From JBBDSH01 sp040905045 (GTDB lineage Bacteria > Pseudomonadota > Gammaproteobacteria > Eutrophobiales > Eutrophobiaceae), in assembly GCA_040905045.1 (NCBI GenBank), contig JBBDSH010000066.1:1-27841 (forward strand): a stretch of DNA of 27,841 bases, written 5' to 3'. Both the position numbers and the translations under genes were made by a program. Below, piece by piece: positions 8,182 through 16,191 of the stretch. The notes under the pieces were generated by a model. It had not been told where the DNA came from. It saw nothing but the letters and a program-made list of their open reading frames with translations, and made no database searches. The first letter of the stretch is position 1; every line of letters starts with the position of its first letter.

Positions 8182-9573
8182 GTGACTGAAGCAAGCGAAG
8201 AAAGTTCGGAAACCGCCGCCAACGTACCCTCCTGGCCGAGTCCGGTGCGCGCATGGTACGCCGTGGGTGTATTTACGATCGTGACTGTCTTTGCCTTTAT
8301 AGACAGGCAGATTCTGGTGCTGCTCGTGGATCCCATCAAGGCGGACATGGGTATCAGCGATACCAAAATGAGTTTGCTTCTCGGCTTCGCTTTTATCATG
8401 TTCTATGCTTTCCTGAGTCTGCCCATCGCCCGCCTGGCCGATGTTACCAGTCGCCGCAATATCGTCGCGGTAGGTGTGATGCTGTGGAGTATCATGACGG
8501 CCATGTGCGGGCTGGCGCAAAACTACTGGCAATTGTTCCTGGCGCGCATGGGTGTTGGAGCCGGTGAGGCCTGCAACGGTCCCGCTACTTTTTCATTGAT
8601 TGCTGACACCTTTCCGCCTGAGAAACTGGCCAAGGCCACCGCGGTGATCAGTTCCGGTTTCTTTGTCGGTAACGGGCTCGCGCTGATCGTCGGTGGCGCC
8701 ATCATTGCCAAAATTACCAGTATGCCCAACATTGTCCTGCCGCTGATCGGTGAGCTGCGCCCGTGGCAGGCGACTTTTATTGTGGTTGGTTTGCCCGGTG
8801 TCGTCCTGGCGTTGCTGGTCAGAACGGTTCAGGAGCCCAGGCGCAGGGGCGTCATTAATCCGTTGGACGAGCACGGTAAACCGACGAAGCTGAAATCCCT
8901 GCCCCTGAAGGACATATTCAGCTGGCTTCGGGGTGACTGGAAGACCTATTTGCCCATGTACGGCGGCATGTCGTTGCGGGCCATGTACGGTATCGGCGCC
9001 GCCGTCTGGATCCCCGTGTTTTTTACACGAACCTATGACTGGTCCATCGCCCAGGTGGGTCTGGCGGTGGGACTGGTGCAGTTGATAATCGCACCGATTG
9101 GATTGATCTCCGGCGGATATTTCGCGGAATGGCTCGCCAAACGAGGTTACGACGATGCCAATATGCGGGTAACGTTGATTTCAACAGTACTCGCGGTACC
9201 AACTTCCGTTCTTTTTCCGCTCATGCCCAATGGTTACTGGTCCATCGGTCTCTATGCCCTGAACAATTTCCTGGTTTCCCTGAGTCCCGGACCGCAGAAC
9301 GCCGCCCTGCAGACGGTCACGCCGAACCAGATCCGCGCCCAGGCCACGGCCATGTTCCTGTTTCTGTTCAATCTCATCGGTTTCGGTGTCGGACCGCTGC
9401 TGGTGGCACTGTACACCGATTACCTGTTTGGTTCGGAGGATATGCTGAGGTATTCCCTGTCTCTGAATTTCGCCGTCCTCGGCCCGATTGCCTGTCTCAT
9501 ATTCTGGTATGTCCTCAAGCCGTATCGGGCAAGCGTCCAGAGGGCGCGTGAAAGGCAAGCGGCGGTAGTCTGA
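8182..9573 (+). CDS. MFS transporter, Spinster-like
   Basis: This is a twelve-helix carrier of about 463 residues. It has FIDRQILVLLVDPIK in helix 1, LPIARLADVTSRRNIVAVG as the loop 2-3 motif, and RMGVGAGEACNGPATFSLI around helix 4-5. The start is uncertain. GTG at 8182 has GGGGGAA close upstream and is preferred; ATG at 8170 and GTG at 8140 are in-frame alternatives with poorer ribosome sites. It is more distant from the other two carriers here (1-860 and 20812-22143), which resemble each other. Its closeness to the O-methyltransferase gene suggests a shared transcript. An 8-bp inverted repeat (GAAGTAAA 8042-8049 / TTTACTTC 8071-8078) sits between them. It ends 30 bp before the convergent CDF gene. 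Confidence 0.85.
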   Translation: MTEASEESSETAANVPSWPSPVRAWYAVGVFTIVTVFAFIDRQILVLLVDPIKADMGISDTKMSLLLGFAFIMFYAFLSLPIARLADVTSRRNIVAVGVMLWSIMTAMCGLAQNYWQLFLARMGVGAGEACNGPATFSLIADTFPPEKLAKATAVISSGFFVGNGLALIVGGAIIAKITSMPNIVLPLIGELRPWQATFIVVGLPGVVLALLVRTVQEPRRRGVINPLDEHGKPTKLKSLPLKDIFSWLRGDWKTYLPMYGGMSLRAMYGIGAAVWIPVFFTRTYDWSIAQVGLAVGLVQLIIAPIGLISGGYFAEWLAKRGYDDANMRVTLISTVLAVPTSVLFPLMPNGYWSIGLYALNNFLVSLSPGPQNAALQTVTPNQIRAQATAMFLFLFNLIGFGVGPLLVALYTDYLFGSEDMLRYSLSLNFAVLGPIACLIFWYVLKPYRASVQRARERQAAVV

Positions 9574-9603
9574 CGCAACGTCGAATAACCACACAGGACC
9601 CGA

Positions 9604-10497
9604 TCAACTCTCGCAGCGGCCCTGCGATGTTTCCATCTCGATGGTGGAATGGGTGATATTAAAATCCTGTTCCAGACGTTCCTTGATCGCCTGTTTGATC
9701 TTTTCAATGTGATACAGGTTGGTGTCCATGATCACAATGTGCGCTTCCAGGGCATTGCGATATTCATCCAGCTGCCAGACATGAACATGATGAGCCCCTT
9801 CCACGTTTTCGACGGACTCTATCGCGGCGATAATCTCCTCCACGGAAATGTGCGGTGGTGTCCCTTCCATAAGAATATGGATCGTACGGGGCAGCATGGT
9901 TAGCCCCTGGTACAGAACAAAACCGGCTATGATCAGTGTCAGCAGCGAATCGATCCAGTACCATTGATATAACAGGATCAGGGTTCCGGCCAGCATGACG
10001 GCGACGGAGGCGAGGGCATCGGAGATATTGTGCATAAAGGCGGCACGGACATTGATGCTGAACCGGGCCAGGCGCCAGGTCAGGAAGGCGGTGATTATGT
10101 CCACCAGTAATGCCGCGCCGGCCACGAGAACAACGATCCAGCCTTCGATGGAAACCGGCTGGAAGAAACGCCATACGGCTTCAAAGATTAAATACAGTCC
10201 GATTACTACCAGGACAATCAGGTTGATCAATGCGGCGATGAGTTCGGCGCGTTTGTAACCGAATGTTTTGAAGCGATTGGCGGGCCGGCGGCTGATTTTT
10301 CGTGCAAACAGGGCAATGGCCAGGGCGGCCGCATCACCCAGATTATGCAGGGCATCGGCGATCAGGGACAGGCTGCCGGAGAGGATGCCGCCGATAACCT
10401 GAACAACGGTCAGGCCGGCGTTGATGACAACGGAAAATAAAAGCCGCTTGTCGCCGGACTCGTTTAATGAATCGTCGTGATGATGATGTCGAGCCAT
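9604..10497 (-). CDS. Cation diffusion facilitator (zinc/cobalt exporter, ZitB/CzcD-like)
   Basis: This is a 297-residue inner-membrane antiporter that exports divalent metal in exchange for protons. The start is ATG at 10497, giving MARHHHHDDS, a His-rich N-terminus normal for this subgroup; upstream in-frame codons offer only TTG. Metal-site residues are visible as IADALHNLGD in helix 2 and FMHNISDALAS in helix 5. This two-His/two-Asp set is associated with Zn2+ in the CzcD/ZitB group. The cytoplasmic C-terminal domain carries HHVHVWQLDE. No metalloregulator lies beside it, and no strong ribosome site is seen. Its relation to the catabolic genes is probably only positional. Confidence 0.9.
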   Translation of the reverse strand: MARHHHHDDSLNESGDKRLLFSVVINAGLTVVQVIGGILSGSLSLIADALHNLGDAAALAIALFARKISRRPANRFKTFGYKRAELIAALINLIVLVVIGLYLIFEAVWRFFQPVSIEGWIVVLVAGAALLVDIITAFLTWRLARFSINVRAAFMHNISDALASVAVMLAGTLILLYQWYWIDSLLTLIIAGFVLYQGLTMLPRTIHILMEGTPPHISVEEIIAAIESVENVEGAHHVHVWQLDEYRNALEAHIVIMDTNLYHIEKIKQAIKERLEQDFNITHSTIEMETSQGRCES

Positions 10498-10543
10498 GCT
10501 GTCTATTGAGATAGGTTCTACATAAATGATGATCAACGGTCCG

Positions 10544-10650
10544 GTCGCCGGGCCTGCACGGTTCCCGGACCGTCTGCGGCCTGGATGGCCGCAGTCGAGC
10601 CTACAGGGACGTATTTACGGCGTGTCCGGGAACCGTGCAGGCCCGGCGAC
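10544..10650. repeat. 107-bp cruciform-type repeat with 27-bp perfect arms
   Basis: The arms at 10544-10570 and 10624-10650 are exact inverted copies (27 of 27 bases). The 53-bp centre holds a second hairpin, TGCGGCC (10575-10581) with GGCCGCA (10587-10593), followed by GAGCCTACAGGGACGTATTTACGG. The centre resembles dispersed 'catggatgg...gcctacagggacgtattyacgg' sequences that I recall as common in gammaproteobacterial spacers. It lies between two minus-strand genes (amidohydrolase upstream, CDF downstream). No T-run follows. Confidence 0.9.
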
Positions 10651-10740
10651 CACTTGTCGTTACTATTCACGAATTCTGAAAGTCTCAATAAACGTGAATT
10701 CGATATCGAGGTTTATAACCGGCTGGTGGCAGTGTCACCG

Positions 10741-11769
10741 TTATAATGAAAATACGCTTTCCGCGTTGCGCTGGTAGAACTTTTTCAGGTCTTCGTTGCC
10801 GAGTGGCAGGGCATCCATGGCTTCCACCTCTTCCGGTACGAACTGGTAGGGATAATCCATGGCATACAGGACCCGGTCCATGCCCAGCACCGACTGAATA
10901 AACGTGACTGCAGGCTCCCAGCACATGCCGCTGCTGGTCACATAGATGTTCTCGCGGATATAGTCGCTGATCTTTTTTTGCAGGCGGTTTTCACCCATGT
11001 TGCCCAGAACGACATCCTGCATATGGTCCAGCCGGTACAACCAGAAGGGCAGACCCTCGCCGGCATGGCCGATGACGATCTTCAGGTTGGGAAAGCGGTC
11101 AAACGCCCCGCTCAGAATTATCGAGGTGGTATGCAGCGCCACTTCCACGGCAAAACCCATGATCGCGCCGTCCAGATGGCGTTTCAGAAACGGCTGGATC
11201 ATGTCCCTGGGCGGTGTTTGCGGATGAATGTATATAGGGACATCAAGGGCTTCAGCCGCCTCGAAAATTTCCCAGAACTTCGGGTCGTCCAGATATTCTC
11301 CCCTGGTATGGGAATTGATCACGGCACCTTTCAGGCCCAGCTTATTGACGGCACGTTCCAGTTCCCCCGCGGCCGAGGTCGGATCCTGGGGCGCCACCGC
11401 GGCCAGGGCGGCAAAACGATCCGGCTTGTTGCGGCAGACCTCGGCGATCCGGTCGTTACTGGCGGCGGCCACGGAATTGGCGGTATCGGCGTCGAACACC
11501 TGGACGCCGGGTGCGGTCAGCAGCAGCAACTGCTTGTCGATGCCGGAACTGTCCATATCGTGAATCCGTCGTTCATCCAGATCCACCAGTCGTTCCACGA
11601 TCTCATTGGTGTAGCCGACATTGCTTTGCAGGAAGAACCCCCACAGACTGTGGAAGCCCGGATCGTCGAAGCTCTTGTCCTGTAACACCTTGCGCCACAT
11701 CTGCAGCATTTCAGCCGGTGCCCAGGCTTCTTCGGTAGCAATGCGCAGATAATCTCGTTTCCTGTTCAT
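10741..11769 (-). CDS. Amidohydrolase_2 family protein, aromatic-acid decarboxylase-like
   Basis: This 342-residue TIM-barrel protein belongs to the superfamily of gamma-resorcylate decarboxylase, 5-carboxyvanillate decarboxylase (LigW) and ACMSD. ATG at 11769 is preferred; an upstream in-frame TTG at 11796 would add nine residues. Expected metal and active-site residues are His182 (IYIHPQTPP), His235 and Glu238 (IGHAGEGLPFW) and Asp305 (YAMDYPYQF). The N-terminal metal motif reads TEEAW (12-16), whereas the characterised decarboxylases I recall have EEH, so Ala15 sits where a metal His is usual. Decarboxylase or hydrolase action on an aromatic carboxylate is the best guess. It is divergent from the YfcG-like gene across a 266-bp spacer. 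Confidence 0.8.
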   Translation of the reverse strand: MNRKRDYLRIATEEAWAPAEMLQMWRKVLQDKSFDDPGFHSLWGFFLQSNVGYTNEIVERLVDLDERRIHDMDSSGIDKQLLLLTAPGVQVFDADTANSVAAASNDRIAEVCRNKPDRFAALAAVAPQDPTSAAGELERAVNKLGLKGAVINSHTRGEYLDDPKFWEIFEAAEALDVPIYIHPQTPPRDMIQPFLKRHLDGAIMGFAVEVALHTTSIILSGAFDRFPNLKIVIGHAGEGLPFWLYRLDHMQDVVLGNMGENRLQKKISDYIRENIYVTSSGMCWEPAVTFIQSVLGMDRVLYAMDYPYQFVPEEVEAMDALPLGNEDLKKFYQRNAESVFSL

Positions 11770-11911
11770 GCGGGTATTCTCAGTAACTCCGGACAATCGA
11801 ACTTATGGAAGGCTAACAGACCTGCGCGGCCGGTCAAGCCGTCCCCACGGTGGATGATTCCACCATAATATTCCTATACACTGTAAAATGTTTTTCGACA
11901 GCGTATGTCGA

Positions 11912-11942
11912 TTGCTTCCAGTTTCATATATTGCGATATACT
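11912..11942 (+). promoter_or_regulatory. Candidate promoter of the YfcG-like gene
   Basis: The -10 box TATACT at 11937-11942 is preceded by TTGCTT at 11912-11917 with a 19-bp spacer, so the -35 match is weak and the spacing long. Transcription would start near 11949, about 87 nt before the ATG at 12036. A palindrome follows directly downstream. Confidence 0.35.
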
Positions 11943-11955
11943 AAAGAGTTGATAA

Positions 11956-11975
11956 GTAATCCGATATCGGGTCAC
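11956..11975. promoter_or_regulatory. Candidate operator: 20-bp imperfect palindrome
   Basis: The sequence GTAATCCGATATCGGGTCAC has a perfect 10-bp core (CCGATATCGG, 11961-11970), and its flanks are symmetrical apart from two transition pairs. It would lie about +7 to +26 from the predicted start site, a classic position for a repressor. It is in the divergent spacer between the amidohydrolase and YfcG-like genes and could control either. No regulator gene adjoins it. Confidence 0.35.
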
Positions 11976-12035
11976 TAACAATCAGATTAGTAAGTATTCA
12001 TCAACTGAAATGTTCGAGATTCACAGGAGCGGGAA

Positions 12036-12704
12036 ATGATCGAATTATTGACTTCGGAAACCCCCAACGGATGGAAGATCTCCATCACCCTGGAAGAACT
12101 GGGCATGCCGTATGAGGTAAAGCATATCCGGCTGTCGCAACGGCAGCAGAAGGAAGACTGGTATCTGAAGCTGAACCCCAACGGCCGCATCCCGACGATC
12201 ATCGATCATGACAATGATGACTTTGTGGTATTCGAGTCCGGGGCCATCATGATCTACCTGGCGGAAAAGACCGGCAGGCTGATACCTTCGGATCAGAAAG
12301 GCCGGTCCCTGGTAATACAGTGGCTGATGTTCCAGATGGGAAATCTGGGGCCCATGATGGGACAGGCCAATGTTTTTTACCGTTACGCGCCGGAAAAGAT
12401 CCCGTATGCCATCGATCGTTACCAGCGTGAAAGCCGTCGTCTGCTGGAAGTTCTGGACACCCGTCTGAAGGATAATGAATACCTGGCCGGTGATTATTCC
12501 ATTGCCGATATCGCCAACTTCTGCTGGGCACGCGGTGCCCACTGGGGTGGAATCGATACCACCGGCCTGGACAGCCTGCAGCGCTGGGTCGATCAAATCG
12601 CCGAACGGTCTGCGGTAAAGAAGGGACTGGAGGTGCCGGAACGGGATGATATGGGCAATCAGGATGACAAGACTATAGAAGGCGCCCGTAAAATACTATC
12701 GTGA
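12036..12704 (+). CDS. yfcG: Nu-class (YfcG-like) glutathione transferase
   Basis: This 222-residue cytosolic protein has a thioredoxin-fold N-domain and a helical C-domain. The YfcG signature is clear: TPNGWK with Thr9 and Asn11, IP (52-53, cis-Pro), and FESGAIMIYLAEKTG with Glu67-Ser68 for the glutathione gamma-Glu. Then come LGPMMGQ, IPYAIDRYQRE and YSIADIA. E. coli YfcG is a glutathione-dependent disulfide reductase without a catalytic Cys. A Nu-class enzyme acts as glutathione lyase in beta-aryl ether breakdown in Novosphingobium aromaticivorans, which fits the two LigF-like genes next door. The ribosome site AGGAG lies about 7 nt upstream of the ATG. Its TGA stop is formed at the edge of the palindromic repeat that fills the spacer. 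Confidence 0.87.
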   Translation: MIELLTSETPNGWKISITLEELGMPYEVKHIRLSQRQQKEDWYLKLNPNGRIPTIIDHDNDDFVVFESGAIMIYLAEKTGRLIPSDQKGRSLVIQWLMFQMGNLGPMMGQANVFYRYAPEKIPYAIDRYQRESRRLLEVLDTRLKDNEYLAGDYSIADIANFCWARGAHWGGIDTTGLDSLQRWVDQIAERSAVKKGLEVPERDDMGNQDDKTIEGARKILS

Positions 12705-12836
12705 GGAGTAAGGCGTGAGGAGTGAGGAGTTGTAAATCGAAGGTGTGAGGGGTGAAGAGCTGTCGATTCAGCCTTCTGCCAGATGCCGCTACTGGCAATA
12801 TTCTTCACTCCTTACACCTTTCACCTCACCCCTCAC
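12701..12836. repeat. GTGAGG-type palindromic repeat, copy 1
   Basis: Runs of GTGAGGAGTAAGGCGTGAGG and variants (12701-12730 and 12742-12757) face CACTCCTTACACC and CACCTCACCCCTCAC (12806-12836), making a long imperfect inverted repeat with an unrelated centre. It fills almost the whole gap between the convergent YfcG-like and GST genes. The TGA of the YfcG-like gene is part of the first GTGAGG. Copy 2 is at 18413-18512. Confidence 0.8.
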
Positions 12837-12842
12837 TGTTTA

Positions 12843-13607
12843 TTATCCCCAGCGGCTGTGCTCCGGACCGGGCGCGTAAAGATCCTCTTCCACTCTGCGC
12901 ATGGCGAACGTTTCTTTCACCGCCGGGCGATTGTTGATGCGATCCAGCCAGTCCATGATTCGCGGTGTTTTATCCTTGTTAACCATGTCCGGCACGAGCC
13001 GCGGCAGAGTGCATACCAGTGAAAAGGCATCGATATCGATAATGGAATAATCGTTGCCCATAAGCCAGTCGGAATCCGACAGGGTCTCCTCGATACGATT
13101 TATCGCCAGGCCGATCTTGCGGCGGGAGTTTTCCAGTTGTTCTTCGTTTTGGGAATCGCTGACGGCTGCCTGCCATGCCGCCTTGCGTTCTGCTATCGGG
13201 ATGTTTTCGACGGCGGCACCGAGTTCGCCCTGATCGCGCTGTTTCATCTTCGGCGCCATGACCACATGCCAGCCCAGCGTGCTTACCGACGTATCCAGGT
13301 TGTATTCCACATACTTTCCCCAGCACAGGGTTTCGTACCAGCCCCTGGCGTCGCGCGGTGCCAGCACCGGTTCGGGAAAGGCTTCTTCAATATATTCGGT
13401 AATCAGGGTGGAATCGGTCAGTATGTTGCCGTCATGCACCAGCACTGGCACCTGGCCGGCGGAATTCACGGCCAGAAATTCATCCGTGTATTGTTCCAGT
13501 TCCAGAATGTCAATGTAGCGGCTGGTGAATTCGATGCCTTTCTCCTTCAGGCAGATCATGGCCTTGGCGGATTCGGCATTGGGCTCCCAGTGATAAAGTT
13601 CAAGCAT
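12843..13607 (-). CDS. Glutathione transferase, LigF (beta-etherase)-like, copy 1
   Basis: This 254-residue protein starts MLELYHWEPNAESAK. Its pattern matches LigF, the beta-aryl ether-cleaving transferase, as I recall it: LY..xPxAxSxK at the start, EKGIEFTSRYID, a GQVPVLVHDG turn (cis-Pro54), VNKDKTPRIMDWLDRI and NRPAVKETF near the end. Ser13 is retained. However, Asn12 of the ANS motif in copy 2 is Glu here, and the glutathione-binding Glu-Ser is Asp65-Ser66, so activity may differ. It is the last gene of the minus-strand array, 77 bp after copy 2, with GAGGA as ribosome site. The function as etherase is inferred from family and neighbours. Confidence 0.75.
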   Translation of the reverse strand: MLELYHWEPNAESAKAMICLKEKGIEFTSRYIDILELEQYTDEFLAVNSAGQVPVLVHDGNILTDSTLITEYIEEAFPEPVLAPRDARGWYETLCWGKYVEYNLDTSVSTLGWHVVMAPKMKQRDQGELGAAVENIPIAERKAAWQAAVSDSQNEEQLENSRRKIGLAINRIEETLSDSDWLMGNDYSIIDIDAFSLVCTLPRLVPDMVNKDKTPRIMDWLDRINNRPAVKETFAMRRVEEDLYAPGPEHSRWG

Positions 13608-13684
13608 GCCTGGTTCCTCGTCGTTCTGTTGCGTTCTGTGGTTGTGAATGGATGTCGTCTGAAACGCGGGGTTGATGACAACCG

Positions 13685-14461
13685 TTAATCATTTTTTTTC
13701 ATTCCCAGCTTATCCCTGACCTCGCCGACCCTCTCCGACAGCTGCGTCTGTCCGTATGTGAAAGTCTTATCGATGGCGGGACGCGCATAGACCCTGCGCA
13801 GCCAGTTCATCAGGTTCGGTGTTTTCTTATCATTGACATTCTCCTCCTGCATGGTCGGCAGTGAGTAGACCATACAGAAGATATTGATGTCGGCCAGGGA
13901 ATAGGTGGGACCGGCCACGTAGGGGAAGCCGGCCAGCGCCTCCTCGAACACCTCGATGCCGTATCGCACCCGGCGGGACGATTCCGCCAGTTGTTCCTCG
14001 GTGAACTTGTTATAGATGGCCGTCTCCCAGGCAACTCGGCGCTCCTTCAGGGGGATGCGATCAATCTTGCGTTGCAACTCCTCCGGATCCTTCTGTCTGA
14101 CCATGGGACCCACGAACATGCTCCAGCCGATCATGCTCAGGGAAGGGCCGAAGAAATTATCGAAGAACTTGGTCCAGTAACGCATGCGCCAGCGTTGAAC
14201 CGGGTCATCGGGACGTAGAGCCGGGCCGTCGAAAGCGGCATCGATGTATTCACCCATTTGCGATGACTCGGTCAGGACGTAGCCGTCATGCACCAGTGTC
14301 GGGATGGTGCCGTTGGGATTTATTTCAAGATATTCCGGTTCATGCTGATCAAAATTAAGCAGATCCGTGTAATGGCTGGTGAAATCGACGCCCTTTTCCA
14401 GCAAAGCGATAACAGGCTTGCCCGAATTGGCATTGGGTTCCCAATGATAAAGGTCCAGCAT
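13685..14461 (-). CDS. Glutathione transferase, LigF (beta-etherase)-like, copy 2
   Basis: This 258-residue protein, nearly the length of LigF, begins MLDLYHWEPNANSGKP. The ANS motif with Ser13, INPNGTIPTLVHDG (cis-Pro54) and LTESSQMGEYI (Glu65-Ser66) keep a complete glutathione site. Downstream, RMRYWTKFFDNFF, SMIGW and TPNLMNWLRR mirror the LigF sequence as remembered. It is paralogous to the gene at 12843-13607 and closer to LigF in its N-terminal residues. Expected reaction if etherase: glutathione attacks the beta-carbon of an alpha-keto aryl ether and releases a phenol. The 252-bp spacer upstream (14462-14713) shows no gene and no repeat I recognise; GGGGA precedes the start. Confidence 0.78.
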   Translation of the reverse strand: MLDLYHWEPNANSGKPVIALLEKGVDFTSHYTDLLNFDQHEPEYLEINPNGTIPTLVHDGYVLTESSQMGEYIDAAFDGPALRPDDPVQRWRMRYWTKFFDNFFGPSLSMIGWSMFVGPMVRQKDPEELQRKIDRIPLKERRVAWETAIYNKFTEEQLAESSRRVRYGIEVFEEALAGFPYVAGPTYSLADINIFCMVYSLPTMQEENVNDKKTPNLMNWLRRVYARPAIDKTFTYGQTQLSERVGEVRDKLGMKKND

Positions 14462-14713
14462 GCTTGTTTCCCCTGATTATGGATATTTCATTGCGACGAA
14501 TGGCATTACCGCCCGGGAGGATACTGCCAAATTCCCCTGGGGATGACAATTGCGGGAATAACCACCCTGTCGGAGTGTTATGATCCCGGATCGATTGTAT
14601 TCTGCATTTATGTGGGAGAAGGAAAAACCTGCTCAGAGGGAAACGGTTTGCGGCAATCCGCGGTATGAATGGGTGGGACACCTATAGCCGTTATCAATCG
14701 GTTGTCATGCATA

Positions 14714-16177
14714 CTATTGTACCGGCAGGGTCCAGACCGGCACCCAGTGACCGTGAACGCCGTTGCGCAGGGAGAAAGGCAGCTTCACGACGGCAATGGG
14801 CCCCTCGTCCATGTGTTGCGCGTCCAGTATCAGCAGGTCATTACGCTTTTCCGTATAACGGTTGCAGAGGCCGATGACATAGCCGTCACCTTCCGGGGCA
14901 TGCTTACTGCGCGGAACGAATTGCGGTTCCTGCAGGCTGGATATATCGCCCACATACCAGGAAGTCGATTTACTCTTGTTGTGTTCGAAGCGTGTCCAGG
15001 TATTCAACACGAACCCGGTATTGCCGACGCGGGATTCATCCATGGGCTTGCTCGAATCCGACACCGGCATGAGGCCGAAGTTGTAGGGCAGCGACCAGTA
15101 GCGTTCGTCGGTTCGGGGCAGGACGCCGATTTCCTGGTGCAATACCTCGCGGTTGTAGGTTTCGGCATCCTGTTTGAGATTCACGGACAGGCGCGTCATC
15201 CGGCCCTGTGCTTTTTTGTAGTCCCAGGGTCCCTGCAGGTTGGGGAAAAAGGGAAACTGGTTGGATTCCGCCATATCCATATCCACATAAATATCGTCGC
15301 CGTCGGAGAAGGCGTTCATGACGTGGGTGGCGCATTTCTCCGGTCCCTTGAACCAGCGTAAATCCTTGCCGTCGCCATTACGGCGCATGATGCCGAACCA
15401 GGTCGGCAGGGAGGAATCCCAGGCGAAATGCACACCGCCCTGTTTCATCTGTTCCACATTGGTTGCCATGGGAATAACCAGGAAGGCAATGTGTGTCTGG
15501 GTGATGGCGAAGTCATGCAGCAATCCCGCGTAGGGCACCTTGATCCAGCATTCCCAGGTAATGTCGCCGTTTTTATCGATGGCATAGACGGCCACATCAT
15601 CACTGGCATTGCCCGTGGCTTCATAGCCGAACCCGATCATCTCGCCGCTGACGGGATCGATCTTGGGATGCGCTGTAAAGGTTTCGCTGGTCATCTTGCC
15701 GTTGAAAGTATAATAGTCATTCAGCGTTTCCAGGGTATGCGGATCCATCTGCACCGGCGGGCTGTCCTCCTTGAGAGCGAACAGTTTGCCGGCGTGATAA
15801 ATGAGATTGGTATTGGCTGTGCCGGCGCTCAGGTCGCGGACGCTCGGGTCATCCGTATCCCGATTGCGATAGGTGCCGAACAGCGCCCGGCGCGCCTCGC
15901 GCTGAGCCTTGTAGCGCTGGGTGCGCGCATAACGGGCCTTGTAATCCACATGGCCGCCGGCAAAACGGAACATGCTGATATGGCCGTCGCCATTGAAAGG
16001 AACATCGTTGTCGTAACGCGGCGGATAAAGAAAATCCGGCTGCACGCGATAGAAGGTTCCTTCCAGGTCCGAAGGGATCTCGCCGTCCACTTCCAGATCG
16101 TGAATATCCACCTCGGCCCGGAACGGCGCGGTGAAGGTGCCCGAGAACATGGGGTTGTGTGAGAAATCTACGGACAT
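14714..16177 (-). CDS. Carotenoid-oxygenase family, lignostilbene dioxygenase-like
   Basis: This 487-residue seven-bladed-propeller non-haem Fe(II) dioxygenase has the four iron ligands visible as His170 (TAHPKID), His221 (LLHDFAIT), His285 (CATHVMNAF) and His475 (VHGHW). Residues reported to contact the phenolic end of stilbenes in lignostilbene dioxygenase (Phe59, Tyr101, Lys134) have counterparts at constant offset: Phe61 (PFNGDG), Tyr103 (GTYRN) and Lys136 (ALKEDSPP). This favours cleavage of a 4-hydroxystilbene to two aromatic aldehydes over carotenoid cleavage. The ATG has GGAG 8 nt upstream. It lies between the SDR array and the LigF-like genes on the same strand; 14 bp before its start the assembly gap begins. 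Confidence 0.85.
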   Translation of the reverse strand: MSVDFSHNPMFSGTFTAPFRAEVDIHDLEVDGEIPSDLEGTFYRVQPDFLYPPRYDNDVPFNGDGHISMFRFAGGHVDYKARYARTQRYKAQREARRALFGTYRNRDTDDPSVRDLSAGTANTNLIYHAGKLFALKEDSPPVQMDPHTLETLNDYYTFNGKMTSETFTAHPKIDPVSGEMIGFGYEATGNASDDVAVYAIDKNGDITWECWIKVPYAGLLHDFAITQTHIAFLVIPMATNVEQMKQGGVHFAWDSSLPTWFGIMRRNGDGKDLRWFKGPEKCATHVMNAFSDGDDIYVDMDMAESNQFPFFPNLQGPWDYKKAQGRMTRLSVNLKQDAETYNREVLHQEIGVLPRTDERYWSLPYNFGLMPVSDSSKPMDESRVGNTGFVLNTWTRFEHNKSKSTSWYVGDISSLQEPQFVPRSKHAPEGDGYVIGLCNRYTEKRNDLLILDAQHMDEGPIAVVKLPFSLRNGVHGHWVPVWTLPVQ

Positions 16178-16191
16178 GATGCAATCTCCGG

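Noticed and set aside
12701..12836. GTGAGG palindrome as a bidirectional terminator between convergent genes
   Set aside because: There is no T-run on either strand and pairing is imperfect; it is recorded as a repeat only.
14714..16177. Carotenoid or retinal-forming oxygenase
   Set aside because: The Phe61/Tyr103/Lys136 set and the neighbouring genes favour a stilbene substrate; no carotenoid biosynthesis genes are present.
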